Assembly (NCBI GenBank): GCA_963746175.1
Contig: CAVVAH010000001.1
Location: forward strand, 124,001 to 188,000
Length of the DNA stretch: 64,000 nucleotides
Direction: 5' to 3'
From: CAVVAH01 sp963746175
GTDB lineage: Bacteria > Actinomycetota > Actinomycetes > JACCUZ01
Shown: one piece after another, positions 53,766 through 63,212 of the stretch
How positions within the stretch are numbered: position 1 is the stretch's first letter
Layout of the letters: each line of letters opens with the position of its first letter
Position numbers and translations under genes: made by a program
The notes under the pieces: model-generated
Seen by the model: only the letters and a program-made list of their open reading frames with translations
What the model was told of the DNA's origin: nothing
Database searches by the model: none

Positions 53766-55871
53766 GTGAGACCGACAACCGACCTCAAGCGCCGCGTCGC
53801 GCCGTTCCGCGTCGTGAGCGACTTCCAGCCGGCCGGGGACCAGCCGGCGGCGATCGACGAGCTGGAGCGCCGGGTCCGGGCGGGGGACACGAACACCGTC
53901 CTGCTCGGCGCGACAGGCACCGGCAAGTCGGCCACCACGGCCTGGCTGGTCGAACGGCTGCAGCGCCCGACGCTGGTGATGGCGCCGAACAAGACCCTGG
54001 CCGCCCAGCTGGCCACGGAGTTCCGTGAGCTGCTGCCGCACAACGCCGTCGAGTACTTCGTCTCCTACTACGACTACTACCAGCCCGAGGCGTACATCCC
54101 GCAGACGGACACCTACATCGAGAAGGACTCGTCGATCAACGACGAGGTCGAGCGGCTGCGGCACTCCGCCACCAACAGCCTGCTCACCCGCCGCGACGTC
54201 ATCGTGGTGGCGTCGGTGTCCTGCATCTACGGCCTGGGCACGCCGCAGGAGTACGTCGACCGGATGGTCCGGCTCAAGGTGGGCACCGAGGTCGACCGCG
54301 ACGCACTGCTGCGGCAGTTCGTCGGCATCCAGTACACCCGCAACGACCTGGCCTTCACCCGCGGCACGTTCCGGGTCCGCGGCGACACCATCGAGATCTT
54401 CCCGGTCTACGAGGAGCACGCCGTCCGGATCGAGATGTTCGGCGACGAGATCGAGCGGCTCATGACGCTGCACCCGCTCACCGGCGAGATCGTGACCGAG
54501 GACGAAGAGCTCTACGTCTTCCCGGCCACCCACTACGTCGCCGGCCCGGAGCGGATGGAGAAGGCGATCACCGGCATCGAGCTCGAGCTGGCCGACCGGC
54601 TGGCCGAGCTCGAGCGGCAGGGCAAGCTGCTCGAGGCCCAGCGGCTGCGGATGCGCACCACCTATGACGTCGAGATGATGCGCCAGGTCGGGTTCTGCTC
54701 CGGCATCGAGAACTACTCCCGGCACATCGACGGCCGCGCCCCCGGGTCCGCGCCGCACTGCCTGATCGACTACTTCCCCGAGGACTTCCTGCTCGTCATC
54801 GACGAGTCGCACGTCACCGTGCCGCAGATCGGCGGCATGTACGAGGGCGACATGTCGCGCAAGCGAACCCTCGTCGACCACGGCTTCCGGCTGCCGAGCG
54901 CGGTCGACAACCGCCCGCTGAAGTGGGAGGAGTTCCTCGAGCGGATCGGCCAGACGGTATTCCTGTCGGCCACGCCTGGGTCCTACGAGATGGGCCGGGT
55001 CCGCGGCGAGGTGGTCGAGCAGGTCATCCGGCCCACCGGGCTCGTCGACCCTGAGGTCGTCGTCAAACCCACCAAGGGACAGATCGACGACCTGGTGCAC
55101 GAGATCAACCTGCGCACCGAGAAGAACGAACGGGTGCTGGTCACCACGCTGACCAAGAAGATGGCCGAGGACCTGACCGACTACCTCCTCGAGCTGGGCG
55201 TCCGGGTCCGTTACCTGCACTCCGAGGTCGACACGCTGCGCCGGGTCGAGCTGCTCCGCGAGCTGCGGCAGGGCCTGTTCGACGTGCTCGTCGGCATCAA
55301 CCTGCTGCGGGAGGGGCTCGACCTGCCCGAGGTGTCGCTGGTGTCGATCCTGGACGCCGACAAGGAGGGATTCCTCCGGTCCGGCACGTCGCTCATCCAG
55401 ACCATCGGCCGGGCCGCCCGCAACGTGTCCGGCCAGGTCCACATGTACGCCGACACGGTCACCGACTCGATGGCCAAGGCGATCGACGAGACCAACCGAC
55501 GGCGCGCCAAGCAGGTCGCCTACAACAAGGAGCGCGGCGTCGACCCGATGCCGCTGATGAAGAAGATCTCCGACATCACCGAGCTGCTCGCGCGCGAGGA
55601 CGCCGACACCGAGGAGCTCATCGGCGGCGCCGGCCGGCAGCAGTCCCGCGGGAAGACCCCGGTCCCCGGCCTGAAGTCCCGCGACGGCCGCGAGGGCAGT
55701 TTCGCCGCTGGCCTGCCGGCGGCCGACCTGGCCGACCTCATCCAGCAGCTCACCGACCAGATGCACCAGGCCGCGGCGGAGCTGCAGTTCGAGCTCGCAG
55801 CCCGGCTGCGTGACGAGCTCGGTGACCTCAAGAAGGAGCTGCGCGGCATGCGGGCGGCCGGCACCGCCTGA
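53766..55871 (+). CDS. uvrB: Excinuclease ABC subunit B
   Basis: Damage-recognition helicase of nucleotide-excision repair, 701 residues. Walker A LLGATGTGKSATT, the beta-hairpin region YYDYYQPEAYIPQTDTY, the helicase motifs LLVIDESHVT and FLSATPG and the C-terminal UVR motif (LQFELAARLRDELGDLKKEL), which binds UvrC, are all present. GTG start at 53766. It forms the right edge of the polysaccharide locus and the end of the conserved polA-rpsA-coaE-uvrB neighbourhood. Confidence 0.97.
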   Translation: MRPTTDLKRRVAPFRVVSDFQPAGDQPAAIDELERRVRAGDTNTVLLGATGTGKSATTAWLVERLQRPTLVMAPNKTLAAQLATEFRELLPHNAVEYFVSYYDYYQPEAYIPQTDTYIEKDSSINDEVERLRHSATNSLLTRRDVIVVASVSCIYGLGTPQEYVDRMVRLKVGTEVDRDALLRQFVGIQYTRNDLAFTRGTFRVRGDTIEIFPVYEEHAVRIEMFGDEIERLMTLHPLTGEIVTEDEELYVFPATHYVAGPERMEKAITGIELELADRLAELERQGKLLEAQRLRMRTTYDVEMMRQVGFCSGIENYSRHIDGRAPGSAPHCLIDYFPEDFLLVIDESHVTVPQIGGMYEGDMSRKRTLVDHGFRLPSAVDNRPLKWEEFLERIGQTVFLSATPGSYEMGRVRGEVVEQVIRPTGLVDPEVVVKPTKGQIDDLVHEINLRTEKNERVLVTTLTKKMAEDLTDYLLELGVRVRYLHSEVDTLRRVELLRELRQGLFDVLVGINLLREGLDLPEVSLVSILDADKEGFLRSGTSLIQTIGRAARNVSGQVHMYADTVTDSMAKAIDETNRRRAKQVAYNKERGVDPMPLMKKISDITELLAREDADTEELIGGAGRQQSRGKTPVPGLKSRDGREGSFAAGLPAADLADLIQQLTDQMHQAAAELQFELAARLRDELGDLKKELRGMRAAGTA

Positions 55872-57658
55872 CTTGGATCAAGCGAAGGGCGCTATCGGGA
55901 CCCCTGTGCCGTCGGGTAATAGCTGCCAGGGCAGTCAGGTCACTGTTCTGGACGCGGACTTGTTCAGCCGACGGCATGGCTTCGATGAAGAAGTCCGTCG
56001 GCTCGAGTCCTCGGGTGCCGTCGATTGTGCAGGCGACAAAGTCTAGCCAGCCCGGATGGCCGCGCGAGCTGTAGAGGATCGGCCAGCGCACGAAACCGGA
56101 CAGGTCTGCCCTCTCGACTCGGAGGGCTCGCTGCGGCCGTAGGGCTTGGTGATCCAGGACCACTAATGCAGCGTCGCTCATGCCGGCGGCATCAAGAGCG
56201 AGATCCCTGAACTCGTCCTGGCCACCGCCTGGATGGAGAACGAGCTGGCCCGACTGGCGGTCTTCGGTTCGACCATTGCCCAATGAGATGAGTCGCGAGT
56301 AGCTGTAGTCGTTGACGTATGCCCCGTGGTCGATGCCGGCCCGCCCGTTGTGCCACGCGACGAGTGGGCCGGGCGAGTGACGGTTGAGGCGCCGAGGGTC
56401 GTTCTGCCACGCGAAAAATCCGAGCTGCTCGTTGTTGTGGGCAGTGCAGTCGACCACCTTCCACTTGTTCGGCTCCTCGTTCGCGGAGCTGGGCCAGAAG
56501 AAGCTCGGACGACTGTGGCGCGCCGCCGTTGAACACGCCAGCGGCCACGCAGCCACGTGCCTGATTGCCTCGACCCTGACCCAAATGGAACCCGGAAAGC
56601 CGGTACTCAGAGGCTGCTCCTCGTTCACGCGTTGACCTCGGCGCGATGCGGAAGGCAGCACACGCGTCGTACAACGTGTCCATGGTGGCGTTAACGCCGT
56701 CGGAAGTTGTGTCGTCGGGATCCCACCAGTACGCATGGTTGCCAACTCGGTAGGCGACGCAGTCGCGCAGCGTGATGCCGTGTGAGGCATGAGGCACGAA
56801 GGCCCTGCTCCCGCTGTTGGTGACAACAACTCCCTGAATCACGGTGCCGCGAGATCCATTGTGGCAGTGGTGAAAGTGTAGGCCGTATCGGCCCGGCACC
56901 GGGACGGTCGTGTTGGTGCCGCGCAGGTTGGGGTCGGCTACCCGCGGGCCAACATGCTCGATCCGGATGTACGAGAGGTGCTGCCTCTGGTGGTTCATGA
57001 GGAACACCACGTGGGCCCGGCCTCGTCGGGTCCCGCCGATGATGACGTTCCTGGTGAGGTTGAAGACCTCCGTAGTGAACGTCGACTCGCGGTGGCGGTA
57101 CGTCGGGACCAGAGCGCCAGACTTGAACCGGGGGAAGTGCGTGTAGTCGTGTGCACGGTACGGCGCCATTCGGATCTCGTCGCGTGCCCGCCACGAAGCG
57201 TCGATCCCGCTCCGGTTCCAGCCCGCCCGGGGGGTGCCATGAGCATCCAACTGGCCGTTCGCGACAACCCACAGGCCGACATCGTGCGGCAAGACCTCCA
57301 TCCCGCCACCCCGGAACCTGCTCTCGCGGATGTCGATGAACTGCAGTCGATGGGTCACCGCAGCCGAGCTCGGGCGCATGCGCAGCGTGCCGTGGATAAC
57401 GACGTTGCCGCGTGACTTCACGACGGTGGTCCGCGACGGATCGAACTCGAGGACTGCGCCGGCATCAACCGTGAGCCGGTCGACTGTCCACTCGCCCGAC
57501 ACCAAGACGTGGCCGCGGACGATCGTCTGTCCCTTGTACCGACGAGCGGAGGCCACGGCGAGCGCGGGGTCAACACGGACCGCCGGGCTCGCAGTCACCG
57601 CCGGCGCGGCGGCGAGGGCGACGAGCTTGAGAACTGTTCGACGGTCGGGCGACTCCAT
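55828..57658 (-). CDS. Tat-exported G8/beta-helix protein (one frameshift)
   Basis: Repaired length is about 609 residues. A Tat-like signal (DRRTVLKLVALAAAP) starts the protein. Residues about 35-150 look like a G8 domain (GHVLVSGEWTVDRLTVDAGAVLEF, VVIHGTLRMRP, LWVVANGQLDAHGTP). A right-handed beta-helix follows, with repeated short strands (GRYGLHFHHCHNGSRGTVIQG, GITLRDCVAYRVGNHAYWW). The frame breaks near 56500-56508: GAPQSS continues as SFFWPSSANEEPNKWK after removing one base (span 3n+1). It may cleave, epimerise or bind a surface polysaccharide. The stop as written overlaps the end of uvrB by 44 bases. GC content is lower than in the core genes. Confidence 0.75.
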
Positions 57659-57743
57659 CACGGGCCCAAGTCTGGCGCAAGATCGAAGATCGGTCGACGA
57701 AGCGATCCTCAAACGCAAGACCGACAAGCGTGCCGGTGGCTCG

Positions 57744-58781
57744 CTAACTCCGCGAGGAGATGACCTGGTCGAGGACAACCTTCCACGCTGACGCGATAAC
57801 TCGGATGTCGAACGTCGCGAGACAGTGTGCGCGTGCAGCATTGCCGAGTCGCGGACCATGCTCCACCGCATGGCGGACGCCGTCTGCCAGCGCCTGTGGA
57901 TCGTCGATCGGCACCAATACGCCCGTTTCGTCGTCGATCACGACCTCGCCAATCGCTTCGATCGGAGTTGCCACGCACGGAATCCCTGAGAGACCCGCCT
58001 CGATGAGCACACCTGGCATGCTGTCACCACCGCGACTCGCCAGCACCATGACGTCGACCTTTGCGTAGATCTCGGCCATGTTGGTAACCGGTCCGAGAAA
58101 TCGCACCCGCCCAGGGGCGGTGCGCCGGGCGAGCGCTTCCAGTGGGGCACGGTCTGGACCGTCGCCAGCTACGATCAAGGTCGCGTCTGGCAGGTGGCGC
58201 ATGGCCTCAATAACGGTGGCCACCCCCTTCTCGGGCGTTAGTGCGCCCACGTACAGCACCGCTACCCCGGCACCGATCCGCTTGTGGGGCGTTGGCTTGA
58301 ACTGAGCGGTCGGTACACCGTTCGGCACGACCCTGATGCGGTCCGCGCGGACGCCGAGCCGGGTCATCAACGTCTCGGCGGATCCGCTCCACAGCGCGAC
58401 GACTGCGTCGGCCCGGCTCAGGGCGAGCCTGACGCGCAGCCTGCGCATCGCCGTGGGGGCCCAGAACATCGAGTCGCTGATCTGCCTGTACACGAAAGGG
58501 GTTGGGAGGCCGATGCCCGCCAGGGCGCACGCGAATAGAGTTGTGCTTCCATGGCCGACAACGACGTCTGCCGCGCGCATCTCCCGACGCAGTGCTGCCA
58601 GCGTCGCCGTTCCCACGCGCGTAGATCCGAGCGTGGGAACGGCGAGGCATCGTCCGCCGGTGCCCGCGGCAAGAGCCACCGTGCGTACGTCAAGGCCGTC
58701 CGAGCGAAGTTCTGTCTCGAGGTCGGTGGCGAACACTTGGGCTCCGCGGCGGTTGGTGTCAGTGATGACCTGAAGGATCAT
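57744..58781 (-). CDS. Glycosyltransferase family 4
   Basis: A 345-residue GT-B glycosyltransferase: DTNRRGAQVFATDLETEL, DVVVGHGSTTL, IRVVPNGVPT, VLYVGALTPEKGVATVIEA, GPVTNMAEIYAKVDVMVLASR and SMPGVLIEAGLSGIPCVATPI, the last containing the Glu residues that hold the nucleotide sugar. It is followed by the beta-helix protein on the same strand with an 85-base gap, and faces away from the next glycosyltransferase. Confidence 0.9.
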   Translation of the reverse strand: MILQVITDTNRRGAQVFATDLETELRSDGLDVRTVALAAGTGGRCLAVPTLGSTRVGTATLAALRREMRAADVVVGHGSTTLFACALAGIGLPTPFVYRQISDSMFWAPTAMRRLRVRLALSRADAVVALWSGSAETLMTRLGVRADRIRVVPNGVPTAQFKPTPHKRIGAGVAVLYVGALTPEKGVATVIEAMRHLPDATLIVAGDGPDRAPLEALARRTAPGRVRFLGPVTNMAEIYAKVDVMVLASRGGDSMPGVLIEAGLSGIPCVATPIEAIGEVVIDDETGVLVPIDDPQALADGVRHAVEHGPRLGNAARAHCLATFDIRVIASAWKVVLDQVISSRS

Positions 58782-58951
58782 GGTTGCCCTGGTCGTGTCG
58801 TCGGTTGGTCAGGTCGCCGATGACGGCGGCCACCCTGAAGCTGTCGCGTTCTCCGTTCCGCGCGGTGACCACCTAGTCTGTCGGAGTGCATGCCCGATCT
58901 CGGAAGGGGTCGTGGCAGGGGCGTGTTGGTCGGAAAGAGGTTGATGTCGCG

Positions 58952-59875
58952 GTGAGGCTCGTCGCCGTCGTGCTCACCCACCGCCGGCCCGCGCTCGCGA
59001 CAGAAGTGGTACGCGGGTTACTGGCAGCAGAGGGCCTCACTCCATCCCAGGTATTGCTTGTCATCAATGGCGACGGCGGGCTCACGGATCCTGAGCTCGA
59101 GAGAAGCATCCACGTCCGCAAGCTGCCGGAAAACGTCGGCCCCGCGGGCGGCTTCGCAGTCGGCTTGGACGTAGCAAGGCGGGAGCTCGGGGCGGATTGG
59201 ATCTACCTCTGCGAAGACGATGTGGGCTTGTTCGACCTACCCTCACCGCGCCTCACCCGACTCGTCCGCGATGTCGCCGACATCTCGGCCGTGGGCGCTG
59301 TGGTTGCGTTCGGTCGTGACCTCGACCGACGCACCGGACTCACTGTCCCGCACAGGCGTCGCGGTGATAGTGGGTTCGAGGACGTGGATGTGGCTGCTTG
59401 GGGAGCCAGCCTGATCCGCGGATCGGTCCTTGACGCCGGCTTGACGCCCGATCAGAGCCTCTTCTTCGGCTACGAAGACTTCGACTTCTGGCTCCAGATG
59501 CAAGAGAAGGGCTACCGGCTCGTTGTCGACTTGGCCACAGCATCAATCGCAGCTCACACCGTCTCGGGTGACGGCCGGGACGACGCCTTTCGCGGCCGTC
59601 GGCCCGACGATTCGGTCGAAGCGTGGCGCCGCTATTACGAGGCACGCAATTTTTTTCACCTCGCGCACGCTCACGGCACGCCGCGATGGACGGCCTCGCA
59701 CCTCATCAAGTCGATGCGGCGTCTGCAGCTCGGGCCTACCCGCGCTCACCGGATGTCGCTGCTCGCTGGGCTGAAGGACGGACTACTGCGACGTCGAGGC
59801 CGCAATGATCGCTACTTGCGGATCGTGGGAGAGCATTGCCAACCGCACGATGAACAACGGACAAACGTTGACTGA
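58952..59875 (+). CDS. Glycosyltransferase family 2 (GT-A)
   Basis: Inverting GT-A enzyme of about 307 residues, similar to GlfT-/rhamnosyl-type transferases: VAVVLTHRRPALATEVVRGLL, VRKLPENVGPAGGFAVGL, the metal-binding site CEDDVGLFD and FFGYEDFDFWLQMQEKGY, typical of the acceptor region. An in-frame GTG at 58886 would add 22 residues with no similarity and lacks a ribosome-binding site; GTG 58952, preceded by AGAGG (58936-58940), is preferred. It is convergent with the ABC exporter. Confidence 0.85.
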   Translation: MRLVAVVLTHRRPALATEVVRGLLAAEGLTPSQVLLVINGDGGLTDPELERSIHVRKLPENVGPAGGFAVGLDVARRELGADWIYLCEDDVGLFDLPSPRLTRLVRDVADISAVGAVVAFGRDLDRRTGLTVPHRRRGDSGFEDVDVAAWGASLIRGSVLDAGLTPDQSLFFGYEDFDFWLQMQEKGYRLVVDLATASIAAHTVSGDGRDDAFRGRRPDDSVEAWRRYYEARNFFHLAHAHGTPRWTASHLIKSMRRLQLGPTRAHRMSLLAGLKDGLLRRRGRNDRYLRIVGEHCQPHDEQRTNVD

Positions 59876-59957
59876 TCCACGTGCCGAGCGGACGTGGTCA
59901 CAAAGTGCGCGCTGGTTGCCGATGGTGGGTGGGTGGCGTCGTGTCGTCCTGCGGCGA

Positions 59958-61769
59958 TCAGCGAAAATCGGCCCCTCGGACTAGGTCTGGGAGCCCCACA
60001 TCTGCGGCTTTCCCGGAGGCGACTAGTCGTCCGTCTTCTACGCGGACGAAGCGGTGACACAGCCCAAGCAGCGCAGGTCGATGTGACACGACGATCGCCG
60101 TGGTTTCTGTCGGGAGGGTGGCGAGAGCGGCCTCGAGTAGGCCCTCATTGATCGAGTCGAGGGCGCTGGTGGGCTCGTCCAAGATCAGCACGTCGGGTCG
60201 CAAGACCAGCGCTCGTGCGAGTGCAACGCGCTGCCGCTGTCCGCCCGACATGTTAGCCATACCGTCGCCGACCATGGTGTCGAAGCCGTCCGGGAGTGCT
60301 TCTATCTCGCCCCGAATCGATGCGAGTTCTGCTGCTGCGAGAATCTCGTCGCCAGGGAGATCGCGATGAAAAGCGATGTTCTCGGCCAGGGTTGCCCTGA
60401 GGAGCGCTGGTTCCTGAGAGACGATCGCGAAGCGTGACGCCCAAGAAGCTGCGGAGTAGTCTGCCGCCGGTCGGTCGTTGACAAGGTACTGACCGGTCTC
60501 GGGAGTCAGAAGGCCGACGAGAACATTGGCAAGCGTGGTTTTGCCGCCGCCCGATGGCCCGACGACGCCGATCCATTCGCCTCGCTCGACGAGCAGCGAA
60601 ACTCCGCTGAGGGCGAGTATGCCGTCGCCATGGCTGTAGCCCGCATCTATCAGCTCAAGTCTCCGCACGGGGGTGAGCGGCTCGGTGCCGCGACGCCGAC
60701 GCGCCCGGCGCTGGGTGCTGATGGCTTCTTGGAGGTCACTTAGAAATGGGCGTGCCTCCACGAATGTTTGGGTCGCGGTGTTCATCTGCTGGACGTAGCT
60801 CAACGACCGCAGCGCCAGGACCGCTGCGGCACCGAACGCGGAGGCGTCCAAATCGAGCATGTGTGCGAGAACCACGATGACGAGCACGCCGGTGAGGAGA
60901 AACTGTTGAAACAGCGCAGGAACTAGTCGGGCACTGAGGCGCACATGCCGGAACGATCGAGACACCTCGTCGTTCATCGCCCTCAGGTGCTCTGCAGCTC
61001 GCTCATGCGCATGGAAGACGTGCAATTCGCGGTTGAGATGGGCGTAGGACGTGGCCGTGAACTGAAGTTCACGCAGTGCTGCGGACGTTTTGCGGGCAAC
61101 CACCTTGCTTCGACCGCTCATGGGTCGAAAGACGAACGACACCACCAGTGCTAGGCCAAGGAAGGACGCGGCCACCGCCGGTGCCATGACTACAATCACT
61201 ATGCCGTAGATCAGCAGCGCGATCCCGCTCATGGCGATAGTGCTAAACGACAGAACGGGTGCGATCGCCTGCTGACAGTTGACCCCGATCAATTGTTGCA
61301 CTCGGCCCAGCCGCTCCTGCCGAGTCTGCTGCCAGTCCGCAGCGAAAAAGGAGGTGAAGACTGCGTTACGCGCCCTGCCCGTCGCCTCGGCGGCGAGACC
61401 GGCCACCAGCCGCGCTTCGGCGTACCGAAGCGTGACACCGGTGGCTGCGAGCAGAGCCGCAAGGACAGCCACTTCCGTGAACGACGCATGGATCTCAGTA
61501 CCAAGGACATTCAGCGGATGCTCGCCGTCCCGGTAGACGAGCATGAGCAGCAGCCGGAGCAGCAGGAGCAACTGAAGCGTGTCGCCGACCGCAACCGCGA
61601 AGGCCAAGGGTGGCTCGAGGAGCAGTCTGCGCCGTCGGCTTCCAAGGAACGTCCCGTTGAAGCGCCACAGATCCCTGATGAGTTCCGGTGTGATACGTAT
61701 CGCCGCTCGCCGGGGACGACCCCTGCGATTGCGGGTCGCCGGTGCAGTTTCAGCCACGTCGGTCATCAT
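59958..61769 (-). CDS. ABC transporter, fused membrane and ATPase domains
   Basis: A 603-residue half-transporter. The membrane domain (about 55-330) has six hydrophobic segments. The ATPase domain (about 365-590) has Walker A (VGPSGGGKTTLANVL), signature (MSGGQRQRVALARAL), Walker B (VLILDEPTSALDS) and H-loop (VVSHRP). Exporters of this type often flip lipid-linked sugars or glycolipids, and its neighbours (glycosyltransferases, sulfotransferases) suggest a modified glycan or glycolipid substrate. GC content is clearly lower than in the core genes. The sulfotransferase gene lies 88 bases upstream on the same strand. Confidence 0.9.
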   Translation of the reverse strand: MMTDVAETAPATRNRRGRPRRAAIRITPELIRDLWRFNGTFLGSRRRRLLLEPPLAFAVAVGDTLQLLLLLRLLLMLVYRDGEHPLNVLGTEIHASFTEVAVLAALLAATGVTLRYAEARLVAGLAAEATGRARNAVFTSFFAADWQQTRQERLGRVQQLIGVNCQQAIAPVLSFSTIAMSGIALLIYGIVIVVMAPAVAASFLGLALVVSFVFRPMSGRSKVVARKTSAALRELQFTATSYAHLNRELHVFHAHERAAEHLRAMNDEVSRSFRHVRLSARLVPALFQQFLLTGVLVIVVLAHMLDLDASAFGAAAVLALRSLSYVQQMNTATQTFVEARPFLSDLQEAISTQRRARRRRGTEPLTPVRRLELIDAGYSHGDGILALSGVSLLVERGEWIGVVGPSGGGKTTLANVLVGLLTPETGQYLVNDRPAADYSAASWASRFAIVSQEPALLRATLAENIAFHRDLPGDEILAAAELASIRGEIEALPDGFDTMVGDGMANMSGGQRQRVALARALVLRPDVLILDEPTSALDSINEGLLEAALATLPTETTAIVVSHRPALLGLCHRFVRVEDGRLVASGKAADVGLPDLVRGADFR

Positions 61770-61857
61770 GCCGGACTGGTTGGCCCGACCATGGGAGCTC
61801 GGAGATGTGGCTGTGCCAACCCGAGCCCGGGCTGCAGGGCCTTCACCGCGCCAGAGC

Positions 61858-62550
61858 TCAGAATCGGTAGCCGAACGACGCTATCTCTGCGGTGCAGGTG
61901 TCAGCTATCAAGTCGGCCTGGTGCTGGTCGAGAATCTCCCTGTAGGACCGCCGGTCCGTGCGAAAACCACCTTTCGCGCGTGGCAGCCAACCGTCGAACT
62001 CCAGCCCTATGCGCTCGCAGGCTGTCGCCAGGTCGGTATTGAGCGACTCATAGCGACCGACAAAGTCGACGGCGATCTCGTCGTCAAGGGAGTAGATCTT
62101 CCGATTCATGGTGAGGTCGATGCGGCGAAGCGACTCATCCATGGTCTCCTCCGCGACCCGCTTTCGGCGGTAGAAGTGCTGCGAGACCGCCCAGTCCCAA
62201 GGGTTTCGGACGAAGCAGAACCTGAAGTAGGAGTTCCAAGCCTCCTCGCCAACCCGTGCACGAACAGCGGCAGCTGGCATGTGGTTCCAGTAGAGCTGCC
62301 GCCGTAAAGGAACGTCCTTTACCACGCGCTTCGCCACGGCGCGCGGGGTCACTTCGCGGAACGTCAGCCGTCGATCAAAGTTCTGTGGCGGTCGCCCCCG
62401 GCCCTCCGCGCGCAGGACCTCGTCCTCGGCACTGATAGGGGTGATGACGTCTTCCGGCCCGAGGTAGCGCGAGAGCGAGATCTCTACGCTCGTTCCAGCC
62501 GTCTTGGTCGTCTTGAGGAAGATGAAGCGGTGGCGGTGTGAGACAAGCAC
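61858..62550 (-). CDS. Sulfotransferase-family protein 1
   Basis: A 230-residue enzyme that would transfer sulfate from PAPS. The 5'-phosphosulfate loop is FLKTTKTAGTSVEISLSRYL (about residues 11-30), and the 3'-phosphate motif is RFCFVRNPWDWAVSQHFYRR (about residues 108-127). The rest is typical of the sulfotransferase-2-like family found in surface-glycan loci. The substrate is unknown. It precedes the ABC exporter gene on the same strand. Confidence 0.85.
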   Translation of the reverse strand: MLVSHRHRFIFLKTTKTAGTSVEISLSRYLGPEDVITPISAEDEVLRAEGRGRPPQNFDRRLTFREVTPRAVAKRVVKDVPLRRQLYWNHMPAAAVRARVGEEAWNSYFRFCFVRNPWDWAVSQHFYRRKRVAEETMDESLRRIDLTMNRKIYSLDDEIAVDFVGRYESLNTDLATACERIGLEFDGWLPRAKGGFRTDRRSYREILDQHQADLIADTCTAEIASFGYRF

Positions 62551-63212
62551 GGGCAGAGCTCCGAAGTGACGGCGACGAAAGGGTGCTCAGCGAACGACCT
62601 GCCGGCTCCCGAGAACCCCACGATAGAGTCGGCCGTGTCGAGATCTAAGGCAAGGGTGCATGTGTGTGTCGCCGGACTGTGCCGTTACCTCGACGCAGCC
62701 CTGGCCACTTCGATCTGTCGACAGCGGCCATGATCGCAGCTGCGCTCGTGCTGTATGGCGCCAGGACGCGTCCGCGAATCTCCAGGTGGTCGCGAGGTTC
62801 CTTCGGTGCACGCATCGGCCTCTCAGCCCACAGCCGCATAGAAGCGGGACTCGGTCAAGGCACCGCCACCGGGACACCGAGCGGCCGAGGATGTCCATTC
62901 CGTGTTCGGGGTACCATCCGACGCTTGGGCCGACCCAGGAACCGACAATGGAGAACGGCAGATGGTGCTCAACAGGGCAAGCCAAGCCTTGCTGACGTGC
63001 CACCAAGAGGGCACGAGTGGGACGCTGAGGCGTGCCCTCAACCGCGGTCGCGAACCCTCCAGCATTGCTCCAGCGTGCGAGCTCGTCAGCCCCGGCCGAC
63101 CCTCCTCAGCGCCCGGCCTCGGAGGCTGGCGATGTTGGCGCGTTCGGCGTGCTCATGTCTGGTCGGGCTCCCCAAGCGCGGGGAGCGACAAGCAGTATCG
63201 CGGGGGGATGGG
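62551..63212. other. Gene-poor stretch between two sulfotransferase genes
   Basis: About 660 bases in which no open frame has recognisable similarity, convincing codon use or a good start site. It separates divergent transcripts, so it should hold both promoters. It may include remnants of a degraded gene, but I cannot identify one. Confidence 0.4.
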
